Below are positions 22,114 through 34,000 of a stretch of 64,000 nt of DNA, one piece after another (within the stretch, counting starts at the first letter, position 1; each line of letters opens with the position of its first letter). The stretch is taken from NCBI GenBank assembly GCA_034509755.1, contig CM067550.1:4333001-4397000 (forward strand), in the 5' to 3' direction. The notes beneath the pieces are model-generated. The model ran no database searches. It saw only the letters and a list, made by a program, of their open reading frames with translations, and was not told the origin of the DNA. The position numbers were made by a program, and so were the translations under genes. Origin of the DNA: Anisodus tanguticus (lineage: Eukaryota > Streptophyta > Magnoliopsida > Solanales > Solanaceae).

Positions 22114-23100
22114 TGTTTGTCTTATTGGTATTTCGTCAGGCGCTCTGTCACGACTTAAGTGCGGATTTGGGTCGTGAGAACATTTTGGCTCGCAAACGAT
22201 TTACCTTAAGTTAAATTTAATGTTTAAAAGATAAAGTTGTGTGACCTCTTTGACTGAGAACCTTTGAATGTATCGAGGTAATTATGGGAGAATCAAAATT
22301 ACATGAGATTAGTAGCTAAATATGTGATGTTTTTGACTTGTATAAGCTTTAAGTTTCGATTTGTTCGCTCATATATTTCAAAAAATATTGTTTGCACTAT
22401 TTATGCCTTTAATAGTCCTTTCTATACGTTACAAAAATAATGATATGCCGTATCATTCTAATTAGGAATTTAGTGACACTAGGAAGTTATTTTATGTATA
22501 TCAATCATCTTCCCTTGATTGTTAAATCATCCAATCTTCTTCTAAAGTTTTATATTTGCTATAATTTCATACTTTTCGTATTTTAATATATTCAAGTTCT
22601 AAAATGTAATAAGTTAAAAGTTTGTGGGGCACACACCTTGCCGATTATCATTATAAATAGAAGTACCATGTATATATCATGAACTCTCAAAAAGAGAGTA
22701 TCATCATTTATAATTATAACTGGAAAGTCTGGAGCTTGGATATAATTATTTCTTCCCATCTAATGTATATGTGGTTCTCGATTTGCATGTATGCCTTTGT
22801 GTTAACCCTCAAAAGTGTTTAGCCGAATCAAGTGGCAGTTGAAGGTGAAAAAGGATTCTAAGTCGGTAACTGAGCGAAAAGTCGAATCCGTTAGTCCTTA
22901 CCCTCGGCTAGAAAAGCATCATCGGCTATTACAGTAGTCTGGCCGAGTCATAATTCTGAAGAATGACTGAGACCCACACGTACTCGGACGCCTCGAAGAC
23001 CAAGTCAAATGATCTTCTAGAAAAGGTAGCAACCAACAACAGCCAGAAGGGAGTGCCGTCAATCGTGCTAGATGTTCAGGAAAAAAATCGGCACCACCTC
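22114..23100. other. Unassigned repeat-like stretch
   Basis: No gene was seen. About 22140-22200 has TGTCACGACTTAAGTGCGGATTTGGG, wording common in Solanaceae LTR elements. From about 22800 to 23107 the sequence is GC-richer and abuts the broken end of the copia reverse transcriptase, so it probably belongs to a different element inserted or joined there. I cannot name it. Confidence 0.35.
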
Positions 23101-23101
23101 C

Positions 23102-23911
23102 TCAAAGAGCCAAGATGAGAATAGTTCGGATAGTTGTTGGCTTCACCACCGGACTGAATGTTTCACCACAATAAACCCCAACCTGCTGAGACATGCCATC
23201 ACCAACAAGACGAGCTTTGTATCTCGCAAAAGAACCATCAGAATTCTTCTTATGACAAAAAACCCACATAGACTGAATGACATTCACATTAGACGGATGT
23301 GGTACTAATTCCCATGTCTTATTTGTAATAAGAGCATTAAATTCGTCTAACATGACAACTTTCCAATTCGGGTCGGATAAGGCAGCTTTGAGATTTTTTG
23401 ATAAAGGTGATGGTTGAACAGAGGATAGTAGGTTAAAATGACGTTTGGGCCGAAAAATCACGTGCATGGCACGGGTTTCAACAGTCTGAGGTTGTGCCAT
23501 CACTTGTTGGGTAGTAGGAGTCTCGGTACTGGGCTGGGCTCCAGAGTTAGTTTAGGGTAAGGGTGTGATTGAGGTAGTAGTGGATTGCTCTAATTGGGCT
23601 GGCCTACCACAGAAACGGGACTGGGCCGAGACCATCGGTGACAAGGCAGTGGTCTCCGGTCCAGTCCCATTTAGTGGTTGCGCTGAATGTTGTTGGGTTG
23701 GTTGCACATGGGTTTGTTCATTAAGGTGGTGGTGTAAAATGGGATGTATTCTATTGTCCAGAAAATCATATGAAGGTGAGGATTCCACATGAGACTTAGC
23801 AAACGGGAATGTAGACTCATCAAAAATCACATGACGACAGATAATTATTTTTCCATTCGTCAAATCATTACATTTATATCCCCTATGATTTTGTGGGTAT
23901 CCCAAAAACAC
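23102..23911 (-). pseudogene. copia integrase C-terminus and truncated reverse transcriptase
   Basis: MFLGYPQNHRGYKC ... VIFDESTFPFA (23911-23780) is the integrase/RT junction. NPNWK-like DPNWKVVMLDEFNALITNKT and ARLVGDGMSQQVGVYCGETF start the polymerase domain. The domain ends abruptly in TIRTILILAL; the palm with YVDD is absent. Confidence 0.85.
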
Positions 23912-23920
23912 ACAAGGAGT

Positions 23921-24794
23921 TTAACGAGCATGCAACTTGTTAATGGAAGTAGAAGGAAACAAAGGATAACACAAACATCCAAACACCCTCAAATGTGTAA
24001 AAGACGGGATATGATGATATAACATTTGTGTATGAGACACATTGGAAAGCAATTTACTAGGAAGAATATTTAAAAGGTATGTAGCCATTTGAAGTGCATG
24101 GTGCCAAAACTTTAGCGGTGTGGATGAATGCACAAGAATAGAGCGAATCATATTATTAATCGTTTGAATTTTTCTTTCGGCTTTCCCATTTTGTGGTGAG
24201 GTATTAGGACACGAAAGACGCAAAGACATCCCATTTTGGTGACAAAATCATTAAAATGAGTATTTATGAATTCCCCCCCCCCCCCCCATTGTCACATTGA
24301 AAACATTTAATGCTTTTGCCAAATTGAGTTTTGATAAAAACACTAAATTGTTTAAAAATTGTGTAGGTTTGTGATTTATGTCCTAATGGAAAAGTCCACA
24401 AAAAATTCGAATAATAATCTAGAATAAGCAGATAGTACTTATGACCTGCAGAACTCAAAACCGGTGATGTCCACAAATCACAATGCACAATATCAAATGG
24501 CATAAAAGTATGAGAATTAGAAGATGCAAAAGGAAGTTTAACATGTTTACCAAACACGCAAGATTGGCAAACAGAGGACTCCAAAGGTTTATTACAAGAA
24601 AACAAATTATTCTTCCTAAAATGATTAAAAACTTGTGCTCCTAGGTGTCCCAATCGATTATGCCATAGAGTAGGAGAAATGACAGCAAAGGTTGATGGTT
24701 TGTTCATGCTATTTTTGGGAACAGAGGTGATGGGATACAAGTCCCCCGTGCTATTGCATCTCATAAGTGGCATCTCCGTCTGAAAATCCTTCAC
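23921..24794 (-). pseudogene. copia GAG-pre-integrase and integrase remnant
   Basis: The pre-integrase has LWHNRLGHLGAQVFNH and CQSCVFGKHVKLPF (HHCC-like zinc region). The integrase core shows PFDIVHCDLWTSP and QCDNGG at the point where the C run breaks the frame. It resumes with SCPNTSPQNGKAERKI, MATYLLNILPSK and LRVFGCLCYP (24229-23921). Confidence 0.85.
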
Positions 24795-24897
24795 AAAAAG
24801 CCAAATGGATCAAAATTTACTGCAACATTGTTGTCAATTGTAAAACGTCTAATAGAAATCAAGTTTTTAATTAGATTTGATGCATGTAAGACATTTT

Positions 24898-25104
24898 TCA
24901 AGTGTAATGGTGGGTGTAGAGAGGGTAGTGTACCTGACCAATACCACGAATTGGAATTTCCTGCCCACTGTCGACAACAATATTTTTATTATTGCTCATA
25001 TTAAAATAAGATGAGAGATTACCTTGAGATGTCTTCATGTGTGACGTAGCCCCTGTGTCCATGTACCATGACTCATCGGGAACACATAAATGCATGTTGT
25101 TCAT
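24898..25104 (-). pseudogene. copia aspartic protease remnant
   Basis: SWYMDTGATSHMK contains the retroviral-type DTGA active site, followed by a short IVVDSGQEIPIRGIGQV segment typical of copia proteases. The frame breaks soon after. Confidence 0.8.
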
Positions 25105-25309
25105 GGCTTGTTCAATGTCCGTGGGTACATAACCAACAGAAGATGGTGCCTGAGCCGCAAACGCATGTTGTGGATGAGATCCAAGAATACTGGGTTGGCG
25201 ATTTGAAGAGGGAAGAGGCCGGGCCCACGATGAGGTTGGAAATGGGCATGGCGGGGCATCCCACTGTGGGGCCCAGGCCCACGGTGGGTGCTGCCCCTAC
25301 TGAGTTCCG

Positions 25310-26154
25310 TCATTGCCAGCCCGCCACTGCCGCCGGCAAGCTGGTCATCGCCCCTCCCCTGTCCCTTTCCACCATTATTTTTTGCTTTATTGTTACGGTT
25401 TGACCCCATTTTTTACCACTATTAGAACGATTAACGTGGCCCCCTGAACCAGAATTTTGGGGCTCCAAATCTGTGGAAGATGAGTTGGTGGAGACGAGAG
25501 CGGTTCCGGCGGTGGTTGCTCCCGATGATGCCTGCTTTGATTTTCGCATTTCCTCGAGAATTAACCTCGAATGGGCCTCGTAAAAGGGAGACAATATATT
25601 GCTTTTCTGGATGAGCAATACCATCATATTATTCGTTCAACCCCGCAATCAACTGAAGGACCAACATTTGATTCGTCACGGACGAACCAATATTGGATAG
25701 TTGGTCCGCAAGTACCTTTAATTCTTGACAATAGGCTGAGATGTTGGAAAAAGTCATCCAATTTAACATTTGTAAATTGGTATTCCAGATAGACGACCCT
25801 AGAAATTTTGTTATCTTGAAAAATATCTTTTAACCTTTTCCACGCCTGTTGAGCCGTAGAATTTGGTTCTAAGATGGTATGGAGAAGATCATTCGAAATT
25901 GTGTCATAAATCCATTGAAGGACTATAACATCTAATCGAGACCATAATTTCTTGTCCACCATAGTGGTATCCGACGGTGATTCGAACGGGATGATATGGT
26001 CAATCACCTCATAAGCGCGACAATGAATTTTGAAGAGTTCTGCCCAAGAAGTATACTGCCCTTTCTCCATTTCAAGAGTTATGGAGATAAAGTTCTTGAC
26101 GTTATTAACACAAGAGCGGGATGAAAAGTTTATTTTTCGGCCATTGGTCCACAA
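25310..26154 (-). pseudogene. copia gag remnant
   Basis: The capsid-like region 26154-25624 reads with retrotransposon gag motifs (YTSWAELFKIHCRAYEVIDHI, LWSRLDVIVLQWIY, AWKRLKDIF). A second piece (25627-25310) is offset by a frameshift and carries the IRLILEEMRK-like and Ser/Gly-rich tail. No CCHC zinc knuckle was seen. It is non-functional as it stands. Confidence 0.8.
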
Positions 26155-26607
26155 GAAATCAAACTAGAGAATGAAAGAAGTAGTGCTTGATTTTTTTTGG
26201 TGTGAAAAAACCCTTAGGGTTTCGGAGAGAAGCTAGCCGAGGGGGTGGTTTTGAGAAGGTGGCTAGGGCTTTGCTAGGGTAAGAGATGGTTTAGGGTTTT
26301 TGTTTGGTAGGCTTGGCCGAAATTGACAAGAAAGAGAGGGAGAAAATCATGTAGAGGGGGAATGAATTAGGGCTAAGGATCTTAGACTCTTGATACCATG
26401 TAGGAAAATAATTTCTTGATTAATATTCTCCTTAAAGGTACAATATATATACAATCATCTTATGCTTGAATAATGGAAGACTAATCTACCTTATCTAAAT
26501 TATAAGATACTAATTACAATTATACTAATCATATAATATTAACCTATCAATTATCTTTAATGAATAATAGAGGTAATTATGGGATTGCCCCCATAATTAC
26601 TCTAACA

Positions 26608-27122
26608 TTAACGTACTCAGATGATGATGTAGAATTTAAGATAATGTGCAAGAATTTAAAATTTATCTATTGCTGATACCCAAAAAAAAATAATCCTTGA
26701 GAGTAATTTGAGTGGTTCACCCCCTTTTCAGGTTATAATCTCATGCTTTGTATAGATATAGTCAGCAGATAAATCTTAAGCTATTAAGATAAAATAGCAG
26801 TTTTTTACCCCAAATTTTTTCACTATAACTATGGTATAGATTCTTTTCTTCCTTTACAAAAATCATCCTTCATTCTTCTATTATCATTTGATATTTTGAA
26901 AATTGCCTTGATAAATCTTAAAACTTTCTAGATATACACGATCATAGTTGAACAAGAAAAACAGAATAAATTTCTATTGCCAAAAAACAAATTCTCTCTC
27001 TATTTATCTATCTCTCTCTATCTAAACATTTTTTAATTTCTAAATCTTTTAGTTTTAAATCTCATTAAAATCATTAGAAACCAAAGTCCAGTTCCCCATA
27101 TCTGAATATTAAAAGCTGAAAC
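26608..27122. other. Intergenic and promoter side of the PP2C-like pseudogene
   Basis: AT-rich; a CTCTCTATCT-type pyrimidine stretch at about 26990-27025 precedes the ATG at 27123 and may be leader sequence. Nothing else was seen. Confidence 0.35.
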
Positions 27123-27940
27123 ATGGGATTTAAGGATTTTCAACTCAAGATAGCCAAGGTATATGCTTCTTTTTGTTAATCTATATGCATTTTGTTTAAT
27201 CTTGCATACTTTAGTTATCATTTATCAATAAGTTTTTGAAGCAAAAACAAAAAGAAATGACGATGAAATCATCATAATTCACTTCTACATCGAAATTTTC
27301 ATTTTCCTTTAATTGTTCCATCCAAAATGCACTCAATTAGCCTAATTTAATTATTAAAATTCCTTATATAGTCCTAAGCTAGCATATATCTATCAAGGTT
27401 TTAATGATGGTTTAGAATTATTTAGTTTGATTACGAGATTCACAGAGTCTGGTATTGTTATATATCACGATTCAGAGTACTAGACAGAAATCACATGTAT
27501 AGGTGCATTTGTGACAATGTGACATGTAACCATGCAAGTTTTTTTTAAATTTCTAAGTCCCTTTTTTTGTTGATGTTGATAGAAACTTCGGTTGAGAAAA
27601 TTTATTGCCAAACAAGAAGGAAACAAGTAGAGGGGATCCGGAAATGGAAAGGGGCTGTCATGGATGATGCCAATAACTCATGGATATTACGATTGGGGAT
27701 TTCGAAGATCCGATCTTTTCACATGCAATCCTCGATGAGATGATTGGGAAAGGACGTCGAGCGGCGGCGCACGGCCACAAATGCCTCAACGTAACAAGCT
27801 AGAGTGTGATAAAGTGGTGGTGTAAAGGGAGCAAGTTGAAGAACAAGAGTGGTGGTTCTATGGTGTTTTTGACACCGGAATTGGTGGCGGAGTTACCAAG
27901 TACATGCAGACTCATTTGTTCGACAACAATCTTAATGAGG

Positions 27941-28320
27941 TACTCTCTCTGTTTCAATATATGTGGCTTGATTCGGAGTAAAAAAAAAAAGGGCAGTCCG
28001 GTGCACTAAGCTCCCGCTATGCGCGGGACCGGGAAAGGGTCGGACCACAAGGGTCTATTGTACGCAGCCTTACCTTGGTGTGGCTTGATTCGAAGTACGA
28101 GGATCAAAGTAACTAATGTTCGTTGTGAATCCCAACATAGATTCTTTAATTTTGTCGAAATGAAAGTTACATATTTAGAAACTACATAAAAAGTGACATA
28201 AGTCACAATAGTTAACAATTCAAAATATTTAGAAAATATTTGAAAAAATTATGGTCAAAAAAAATATCATTTGTCTGTCCAATTAGTAACTAAGACAAAC
28301 AAATTGAAACGGAAGGAGTA
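27941..28320. mobile_element. Stowaway-like MITE with a nested SINE
   Basis: The left end TACTCTCTCTGTTTCAA and the right end TTGAAACGGAAGGAGTA are inverted repeats of the widespread 'CTCCCTCCGTTTCAA' type, flanked by TA. The interior holds a 5'-truncated SINE at 27981-28078. The left edge sits exactly at the predicted donor of PP2C exon block 2. Confidence 0.75.
27962..28097 (-). mobile_element. 5'-truncated SINE nested in the MITE
   Basis: The SINE body is 27981-28078, read on the minus strand with an A-tail at 27980-27990 and the GGGCAGTCCGG terminus. TGTGGCTTGATTCGGAGTA at 27962-27980 is repeated as TGTGGCTTGATTCGAAGTA at 28079-28097 (one mismatch), a clear target duplication inside the MITE. 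The tRNA head is missing. Confidence 0.85.
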
Positions 28321-28511
28321 ATTAACAAAACAAAGCATGAAAACAACATGATCTTAGGATTCTATATTTCACAATTTTTTTTGTGTTTACAATGAACTTA
28401 GGTGTGATCGTTACTTATTTTGTCATTTAGGTAACATAGCATGAAAATAACATGTTCTTAGGATGATTCCTACTTTCACCTTTTTCTTGTGTTATTTGTT
28501 TTGTCATCTTG

Positions 28512-28637
28512 TGTTGTTGGTCATGCAACAGAAATATGAGGTAAGACTGCGTACAATAGACCCTTGTGGTCTGGCCCTTCCCCGGACCCCGCGCATAGCG
28601 GGAGCTTAGTGCACCGGGCTGCCCTGTTGTTGGTCAT
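28512..28637 (+). mobile_element. 5'-truncated SINE, plus strand
   Basis: Same family as 3800 and 36237, read forward: GGTAAGACTGCGTACAATAG to GTGCACCGGGCTGCCC. TGTTGTTGGTCAT is repeated at 28512-28524 and 28625-28637. It lies in the second predicted intron of the PP2C-like pseudogene. Confidence 0.85.
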
Positions 28638-28862
28638 ATTGCTGCTTGCAAAATTGTTTTTTAATATGTTTAAAGGTTGAGTTAAGGTTTACACATAAAG
28701 ATGGTTTATGGACTTTAATCTAAATTGTTTTTCTCTGTTATGCAACCTATGTTGGTTGATAGTTACAATATATATACACACAATTGATTCTCTTTCCCAA
28801 AGTATTGAAGCCGGAAAAAAGACGCATTTTTCGCACAGCTTGCTCATAGGGCATGTCTCACT

Positions 28863-29065
28863 CGTATATCGTATTTGTCCAGACTCACTCAATTTCCTAC
28901 TCCTTATCATGTACCTTGTATTTGGCCAGACTTACTCACCTACTCCTTATCATGATTATCGTATTTGGTCGGACTCACTCATCAATCGTGAATATTGTAT
29001 TTGGCCGGACTCACTCATCAATCGTGAATATCGTATTTGGCCGGACTCACTCACTCACCTACTCA
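28863..29065. repeat. ~36-bp minisatellite in a PP2C-pseudogene intron
   Basis: About five diverged units of the form GTATTTGGCCGGACTCACTC plus CATCAATCGTGAATAT. The last two are nearly identical (about 28965-29045). The reading frames across it are artefacts of the repeat. Confidence 0.7.
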
Positions 29066-29967
29066 TTATCGATCTATTTAATACTTTTTCCTATCTACTT
29101 AATTTAAAGGACAACTACAAGAATGGAACCATAAGCTCATCTGTTGTGGGTGTGTCAATAGCACTAGAAATTTTTAAAAGGCCCTCAATGATAATCAATA
29201 TGATCACCTATGATAGGTCATTTTGATTGTTGGGCTAATAATTTTTTGTTCCTTTTACTGTAACACCTATGAAGTGTGATGCTGAATGCTATAACCATTG
29301 TTAACCAAGAGCACATAATATGGAAATTGTAGCTTAGTTAGAGGTGTTTATCTCATTTTTTGTGCCTATTTTCCTTCAGTCACAGATGAGGAAGAAAAGC
29401 AAAGAAACATTGAAAAAGACACATGTTCATGCAAAAGTGGGTTCAGCTTCTGCGATAGTCATCAACGGAGAGAGGCTAATACTCGCAAATGTGGTTGAAT
29501 ACAAAGCTGTAGTATGCAGAGATGCCGAAGCTTTTGAAATTAACAGAAGGCAATAGCAAACAACAAAGCCTCATTGGTCACATAAACTCTTCCCAGGCAA
29601 GAAAATCATATATCCTTTCTCTCTTTATGAAATTTCCTTTTGATGTAGAGAAACTATAGCTGAGTCGATTCTTTTTTGGTTTGTATCAGTTGTAAGAAGA
29701 ATAGCCTCCGATTCTGGAAAGGGAGCTGGAGCTGATAAGCCTTCTAAAAGCTCGGAACTTCTTGTTGGTTCTGAAAAGATTGATCGCGACACTGAATTTG
29801 TTATCCTAGCTAGTCCTGGCATATGGGGGGTAATGAAGCAGCAAGAGGCAGTGAACCTGATCAGGCATTTGGAAGATCCACAAGAAGCTGCTGAATGTGT
29901 AGCCAAAGAGGCTATTACTAGAATGAGCAAAACCAATGTTTCTTGCCTTATTATTAGGTTTGAGTGA

Positions 29968-31050
29968 TGCAGAAATGAAGTTTGTGTAGAACTTGTAGCA
30001 TTTCTGAATGAATTTGAACTTACATACTTTGTTATGAGTGATTCCCATTTATAGAACTGGGAAGCGATCCAATACATATTAGGAGTAATATTTTTAGCAA
30101 ATAATGATTACTTTTTCAAGCAACACTTCTGTAAGCTCAAGCTAGGATCTCAGAATTAATTTTGGCTATGTCAAAAAAAGGGATTTCTGGATTACTACTT
30201 TGAGAGAATTTCTCCAATTACTCTGTTTACCAGAGATTTTTTACTAAATTGATGCATCCAGATGTTCCATTACTTTCTGTTTTCACGGCCATATTCTTTT
30301 TTTTTTCTCTTATTAAACATATTTAAATAAAAAGACATGGACAATGAGGATTCATATGAATGTGCTTAGTTGTAGTATTTGTTTTTTCTCTTGTATTCAT
30401 TCCCAATGATTTTGACCTTTAATATAGGCCATTAATGATGCCTATATATAACTCCACCACCTTGAAGCATAAGGTCACACACAGAAAGTTCATCACCCCT
30501 TTTAAGGCAAAGAAACTAAAATGTAAGGTATGCGTACACTCTAACTTCTCCAGACCCACTTTGTGTAATTTCACTGGGTATGTTGTTGTCGAAGGAAAAA
30601 ATTATTTTACTACTAAACAATCATGGAAAGTCCCTCCAAGAGGAAAAGACTAAATATTTCAAGAACTCGGTTAATGGGAACTGTTTAATGCATTTTTCCG
30701 GATGTTCCAGCCACTTAATGATACAATACATATAGGTCAAGGAAAAATGCAAATGGGTGACAGTGGAGTGTTACTTTGAAGCAGTGAATATACAATAGGA
30801 ACTGTAAAATTTTCTAGAGCATCTTCACTGCAAAACACCTACTGTAAAGTACATTGAAAGCTGACATGCAGTCGAAGGTATATACACTTCTCATCTCAAC
30901 ACCACACATTTTTACAGTAACTAAATTTACGAAAGAAACTGTTTTTGGGAAGTCATAGAGTTGGGAGGAAAATCGTAAATGACGAACGATGTGTCACACC
31001 TCCAGCTGACAACCATAGGAGCACTTGAATAATCTTGATACTGAATTCTG
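29968..31050. other. Intergenic, downstream of the PP2C pseudogene and of the CIP7-like gene
   Basis: Convergent 3' flanks. The 30.6-31.05 kb part is the likely 3' UTR of the minus-strand CIP7-like gene. A TS/RTE-type tail is at 30525-30592. No other gene was seen. Confidence 0.4.
30525..30592 (+). mobile_element. TS-SINE/RTE-type 3' tail
   Basis: GGTATGCGTACACTCTA, then CTCCAGACCCACTTTGTG, then TTTCACTGGGTATGTTGTTG: the conserved 3' block shared by tobacco TS SINEs and RTE LINEs. Only about 68 bases remain. Confidence 0.7.
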
Positions 31051-34000
31051 TCACCTTTTTTCGCTAGTCTTGCTTCGAAAGGGAGATAACAAAGAGAGGC
31101 GAGCTGTATCAAAGTGTAAACACCTCAGTTCCTCATTCATACATATAAAAATAATAAACATGTAAAAAACTTGCAGATAATATTAAATCTTACACTTCTG
31201 AGAAACATTGCCAGCAGTTGGGGTTTCATCTTGGGAGATCAAATTCTTCAAAGTGTAAACTGGAAGAGACAAGGTATAACATTAGCTTATAGATCTTTAT
31301 AGGAAATTATTCCAGAACTTGTCCTCCAAAATTTCAAAAGGAAATGTGTTATCCATGTTTTCAGTTACGGCTATCAATTTTTTTATGGCAAGGGAACCCG
31401 CAGCCGCTACCCTTCGGGTGCGCACAGGGTAAACCCTGCTCCTGTGCAATAGCCCGTAGCCCGCAAACCACACAGGAGAGGTAACCCGCACTAGGCAAGC
31501 CCTGTGCGAAGAGCTCAACCCAGAAGGCAAATCCCCTGTTGTCGTAGGCAGGGGGTTTCGAACCTGAGACCTCCATTATGGAAGCCCCATGCTCAACCAA
31601 CTGAGCCACCCTTGCGGATAGTTACGGCTATCAAATTAAGAGATCTGAAAGATCGTTACCTTCACTAGGCAAGGAAGCATTTGTGGCACTATCATCCTGC
31701 TTGATGCTATTCATGCTAGCACCATTTGATTCTGCTCCTGAAGAGGTGTGGTTCTTCTTTGCAAACCTCAAGAGGCGTTTAAAACCTTTTGGTGATTCCT
31801 TCGCTCGAGTCTTTTCTGCAGCTTCTGGATTGTTATCTACTCTAACGGTGTGAATATCAGGTGCATGAGCAATTTCTTTAACTGTTGATCCTGTGTCTGA
31901 GCTAGATGGGGGTGCTTTAACAAACTCCAAGTTTCTGGTACAAGGGTCCTCTATAGAGGAGACACGAGCATATGGAGCACGATAAACAGTACTTCCGATA
32001 TTTGCAAACTTGGGTGTGTCATCCGCATAACTCGTTCCTGTCTGCAAATATAAAGGTGGAATATTCAATTTCTGCAGTTCCATATGCAGCTAATTCTTTT
32101 TTTTTTTTTTTGAGAATGAACAACTAATGTTAATTCAATAAGAATTCATATAAGCGAAGCAGAAATTAAAAACATATGTTAACGAGAATAACCCCTGGCA
32201 CCATGTAAAGCATAAAAATTTAATCCATTGGCAGATAAATGGTTACAAATATCCATATAAGCATAATTATACATGCCACTTAAATAGGTGATTCTCTCTC
32301 CTTTATTAGAGAGACTTGTTTAGGTGTATACTATAAATTTTGCAGACAAGGGCTATTTTAGGTGAAAATATATATATATATTTTTTCAATAAATAAGCTT
32401 ATGTATGATGAAGATGAGAGTTGAGATTAAATGAAGTGAGGACTCATATTAGCCGGCCCCAACTAGTTTGGAACTGAGGCGTTGCTGTTTTCAATAAATA
32501 AACTTAAGCAGCTAAAAAATAATTTTACCAAACTCTACTAGTCCTACCTCATGGGAATTTGACAATTCTTGCAGTCGGCTAGGAGCAGGAGCTCTGATAA
32601 ATCCTTCAAAGGGTGAGGGTGGGTCACGTGTAGAGGCATAATCAGTTTTCTCTACACCGTCAATGTTGGCGCACTCTTCCACAACCAAGTTCTTTGATGA
32701 TGTACTGGAAACAGCCAAAGAGGGCTTCTCCTTCTCAAGCATAACAACAGTTTTCTCAATAATGTTTTCATCTAGATCATTCTTGTATGATTCAATGCCT
32801 TCAGATGCTACAGAAGGCCTGTCATTCTTCTCCTTGGCAATATTCTCCGCAGCTGGTTTGTCTTGTGGTAAATTTGACGAGTCTTTGGTGGTTCTGATTT
32901 TCAGCTCAGGAAGAGTTGCAGCCTTCTTCTTGTCAAGGTCAATGATGGCAGATATTTTCTTGCTCTCTGGCACATCAGAGCGCTTTGTCTTAGACACTGG
33001 TTCAGCACTCCGGGCCTTGGACTTTGATACGAATTCAGTACTTTGTGCCTTCCGTAAAGTACCATTAGGCTTGCTGCTGATTGCTTTGGGTTCTGATAAT
33101 CTTCTTATTCGTGCCATGGATGCCTTTGAATCAGGTGTAACACCATTGTTTTCTTTTTTCAGTTCAGACAAGGATGACGCAGATTTACTAAATTTGTTAC
33201 CTGCCAATTTGCTGCCATCAGTTGATTTGCTGGCTTTAGAGCCCTTTTGTAAATCACTTGACCCCATCGAAGTTCTTATTTTGGTTCTTTGTAATGGCGA
33301 CAAGGATCCAGGCTCTGAGTCACTGAACTTAGATCCCCTGAAGGTGCCAGGAGAGCTTTTTGCTGGCAATTTTCTTGTTTGGGCTGTTGGTGCTGGAGAC
33401 TGACCAGAGCTGGAGCCACCTCTGGATGCAATTCTCTTTTGCCTTTCTAGTTTTAATGCTTCAATGAGCTTTTGGTCTGCCTCTTCCTGCAAAATTCAAA
33501 AATTCCACATATTAAACTCTATAGGGAATATATCATGAAATAGCCAACTTAAACAGGTTAGATTTTCCAGAAATATCAAGCTATATTAATCACTAATATT
33601 GTGTGCTGCGAAAAAAGGGGGAAAAGTTAAGTCAGACACCTTTTCTTTTTTCATCTTCTGAATATCAGCTTTGAAGGATCTTATCCTCTCAGCGCGTGCT
33701 CGTGCATCATCTAAAGGACTTGATTTTGACATTTTTCCTTTTCTTATTGGTCCTCCACTCCTTTTCTTATCCAAAGTATCAACAGTAGCTTTCGACCTGC
33801 GATCCTTCTCTGATTTTTTAGAACCTTCCTTAACATCATTCGAAACTCCATTCTTTCTTTTATCCTTTGAAGCAGAACCTTCGGTGCAAACTTGCATTTC
33901 ATAGTCAAAAGCAGGGTCACATACACCTGAACTCTTTTCTGTTCCACGTTCAGGCATCATGCTCAAATCATTAGGCTCGTAGCTCATAATTCCAGCAGAG

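Larger units (their letters stand above)
23102..26607 (-). mobile_element. 5' two-thirds of a Ty1/copia element
   Basis: Minus-strand order is LTR (26607-26399), primer site, gag, protease, integrase and partial reverse transcriptase. The LTR is 209 bases, TGTTAGAGTAATTATGGG to TTTTCCTACA, followed by TGGTATCAAGAGTC. The reverse transcriptase breaks off in the TILILAL motif near 23107, and the rest plus the 3' LTR are absent. There are many stops and frameshifts. A 15-base C run (24273-24287) disrupts the integrase. Confidence 0.85.
27123..29967 (+). pseudogene. PP2C-like protein phosphatase pseudogene (PP2C-like 44 type)
   Basis: Three exon-like blocks remain. Block 1 is 27123-27158, MGFKDFQLKIAK, with donor GTATAT. 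Block 2 is 27583-27940: KLRLRKFIAKQEGNK, then SWMMPITHGYY, then EWWFYGVFDTGIGGGVTKYM. Block 3 is about 29381-29967: GSASAIVINGERLILANV, HWSHKLFPG, DTEFVILASPGIWGVMK, ending SCLIIRFE and TGA. These match, from memory, the plant PP2C-like 44 group, which already lacks several metal-binding Asp residues. Premature stops include a TAG after GNK, a TAA in place of a Gln codon before REQVEEQ, and a TAG after NRRQ. The VHAKVGSAS join lacks about ten residues. It is therefore dead. The block-2 donor coincides with the edge of a MITE. Confidence 0.8.

Noticed and set aside
24273..24287. 15-base C run as a possible regulatory G-quadruplex
   Set aside because: A single homopolymer in a dead integrase; slippage or a sequencing artefact is the simpler explanation.
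28708..29226. 172-codon open frame on the plus strand
   Set aside because: Created by the 36-bp minisatellite and T-rich flanks in the pseudogene intron; repeated YRIWPDSL units and no domain.
31560..31612. tRNA gene-like A and B boxes
   Set aside because: The sequence is the head of a SINE with a 15-bp target duplication and A tail and does not fold as a complete tRNA. The same holds for the heads at 3960, 18520, 36390, 40830, 41120 and 49260.
32663..33403. 246-codon open frame on the plus strand
   Set aside because: It lies antisense to exon 10 of the CIP7-like gene, whose frame, splice sites and family motifs are convincing; the opposite frame is a shadow rich in Phe/Leu/Ser.
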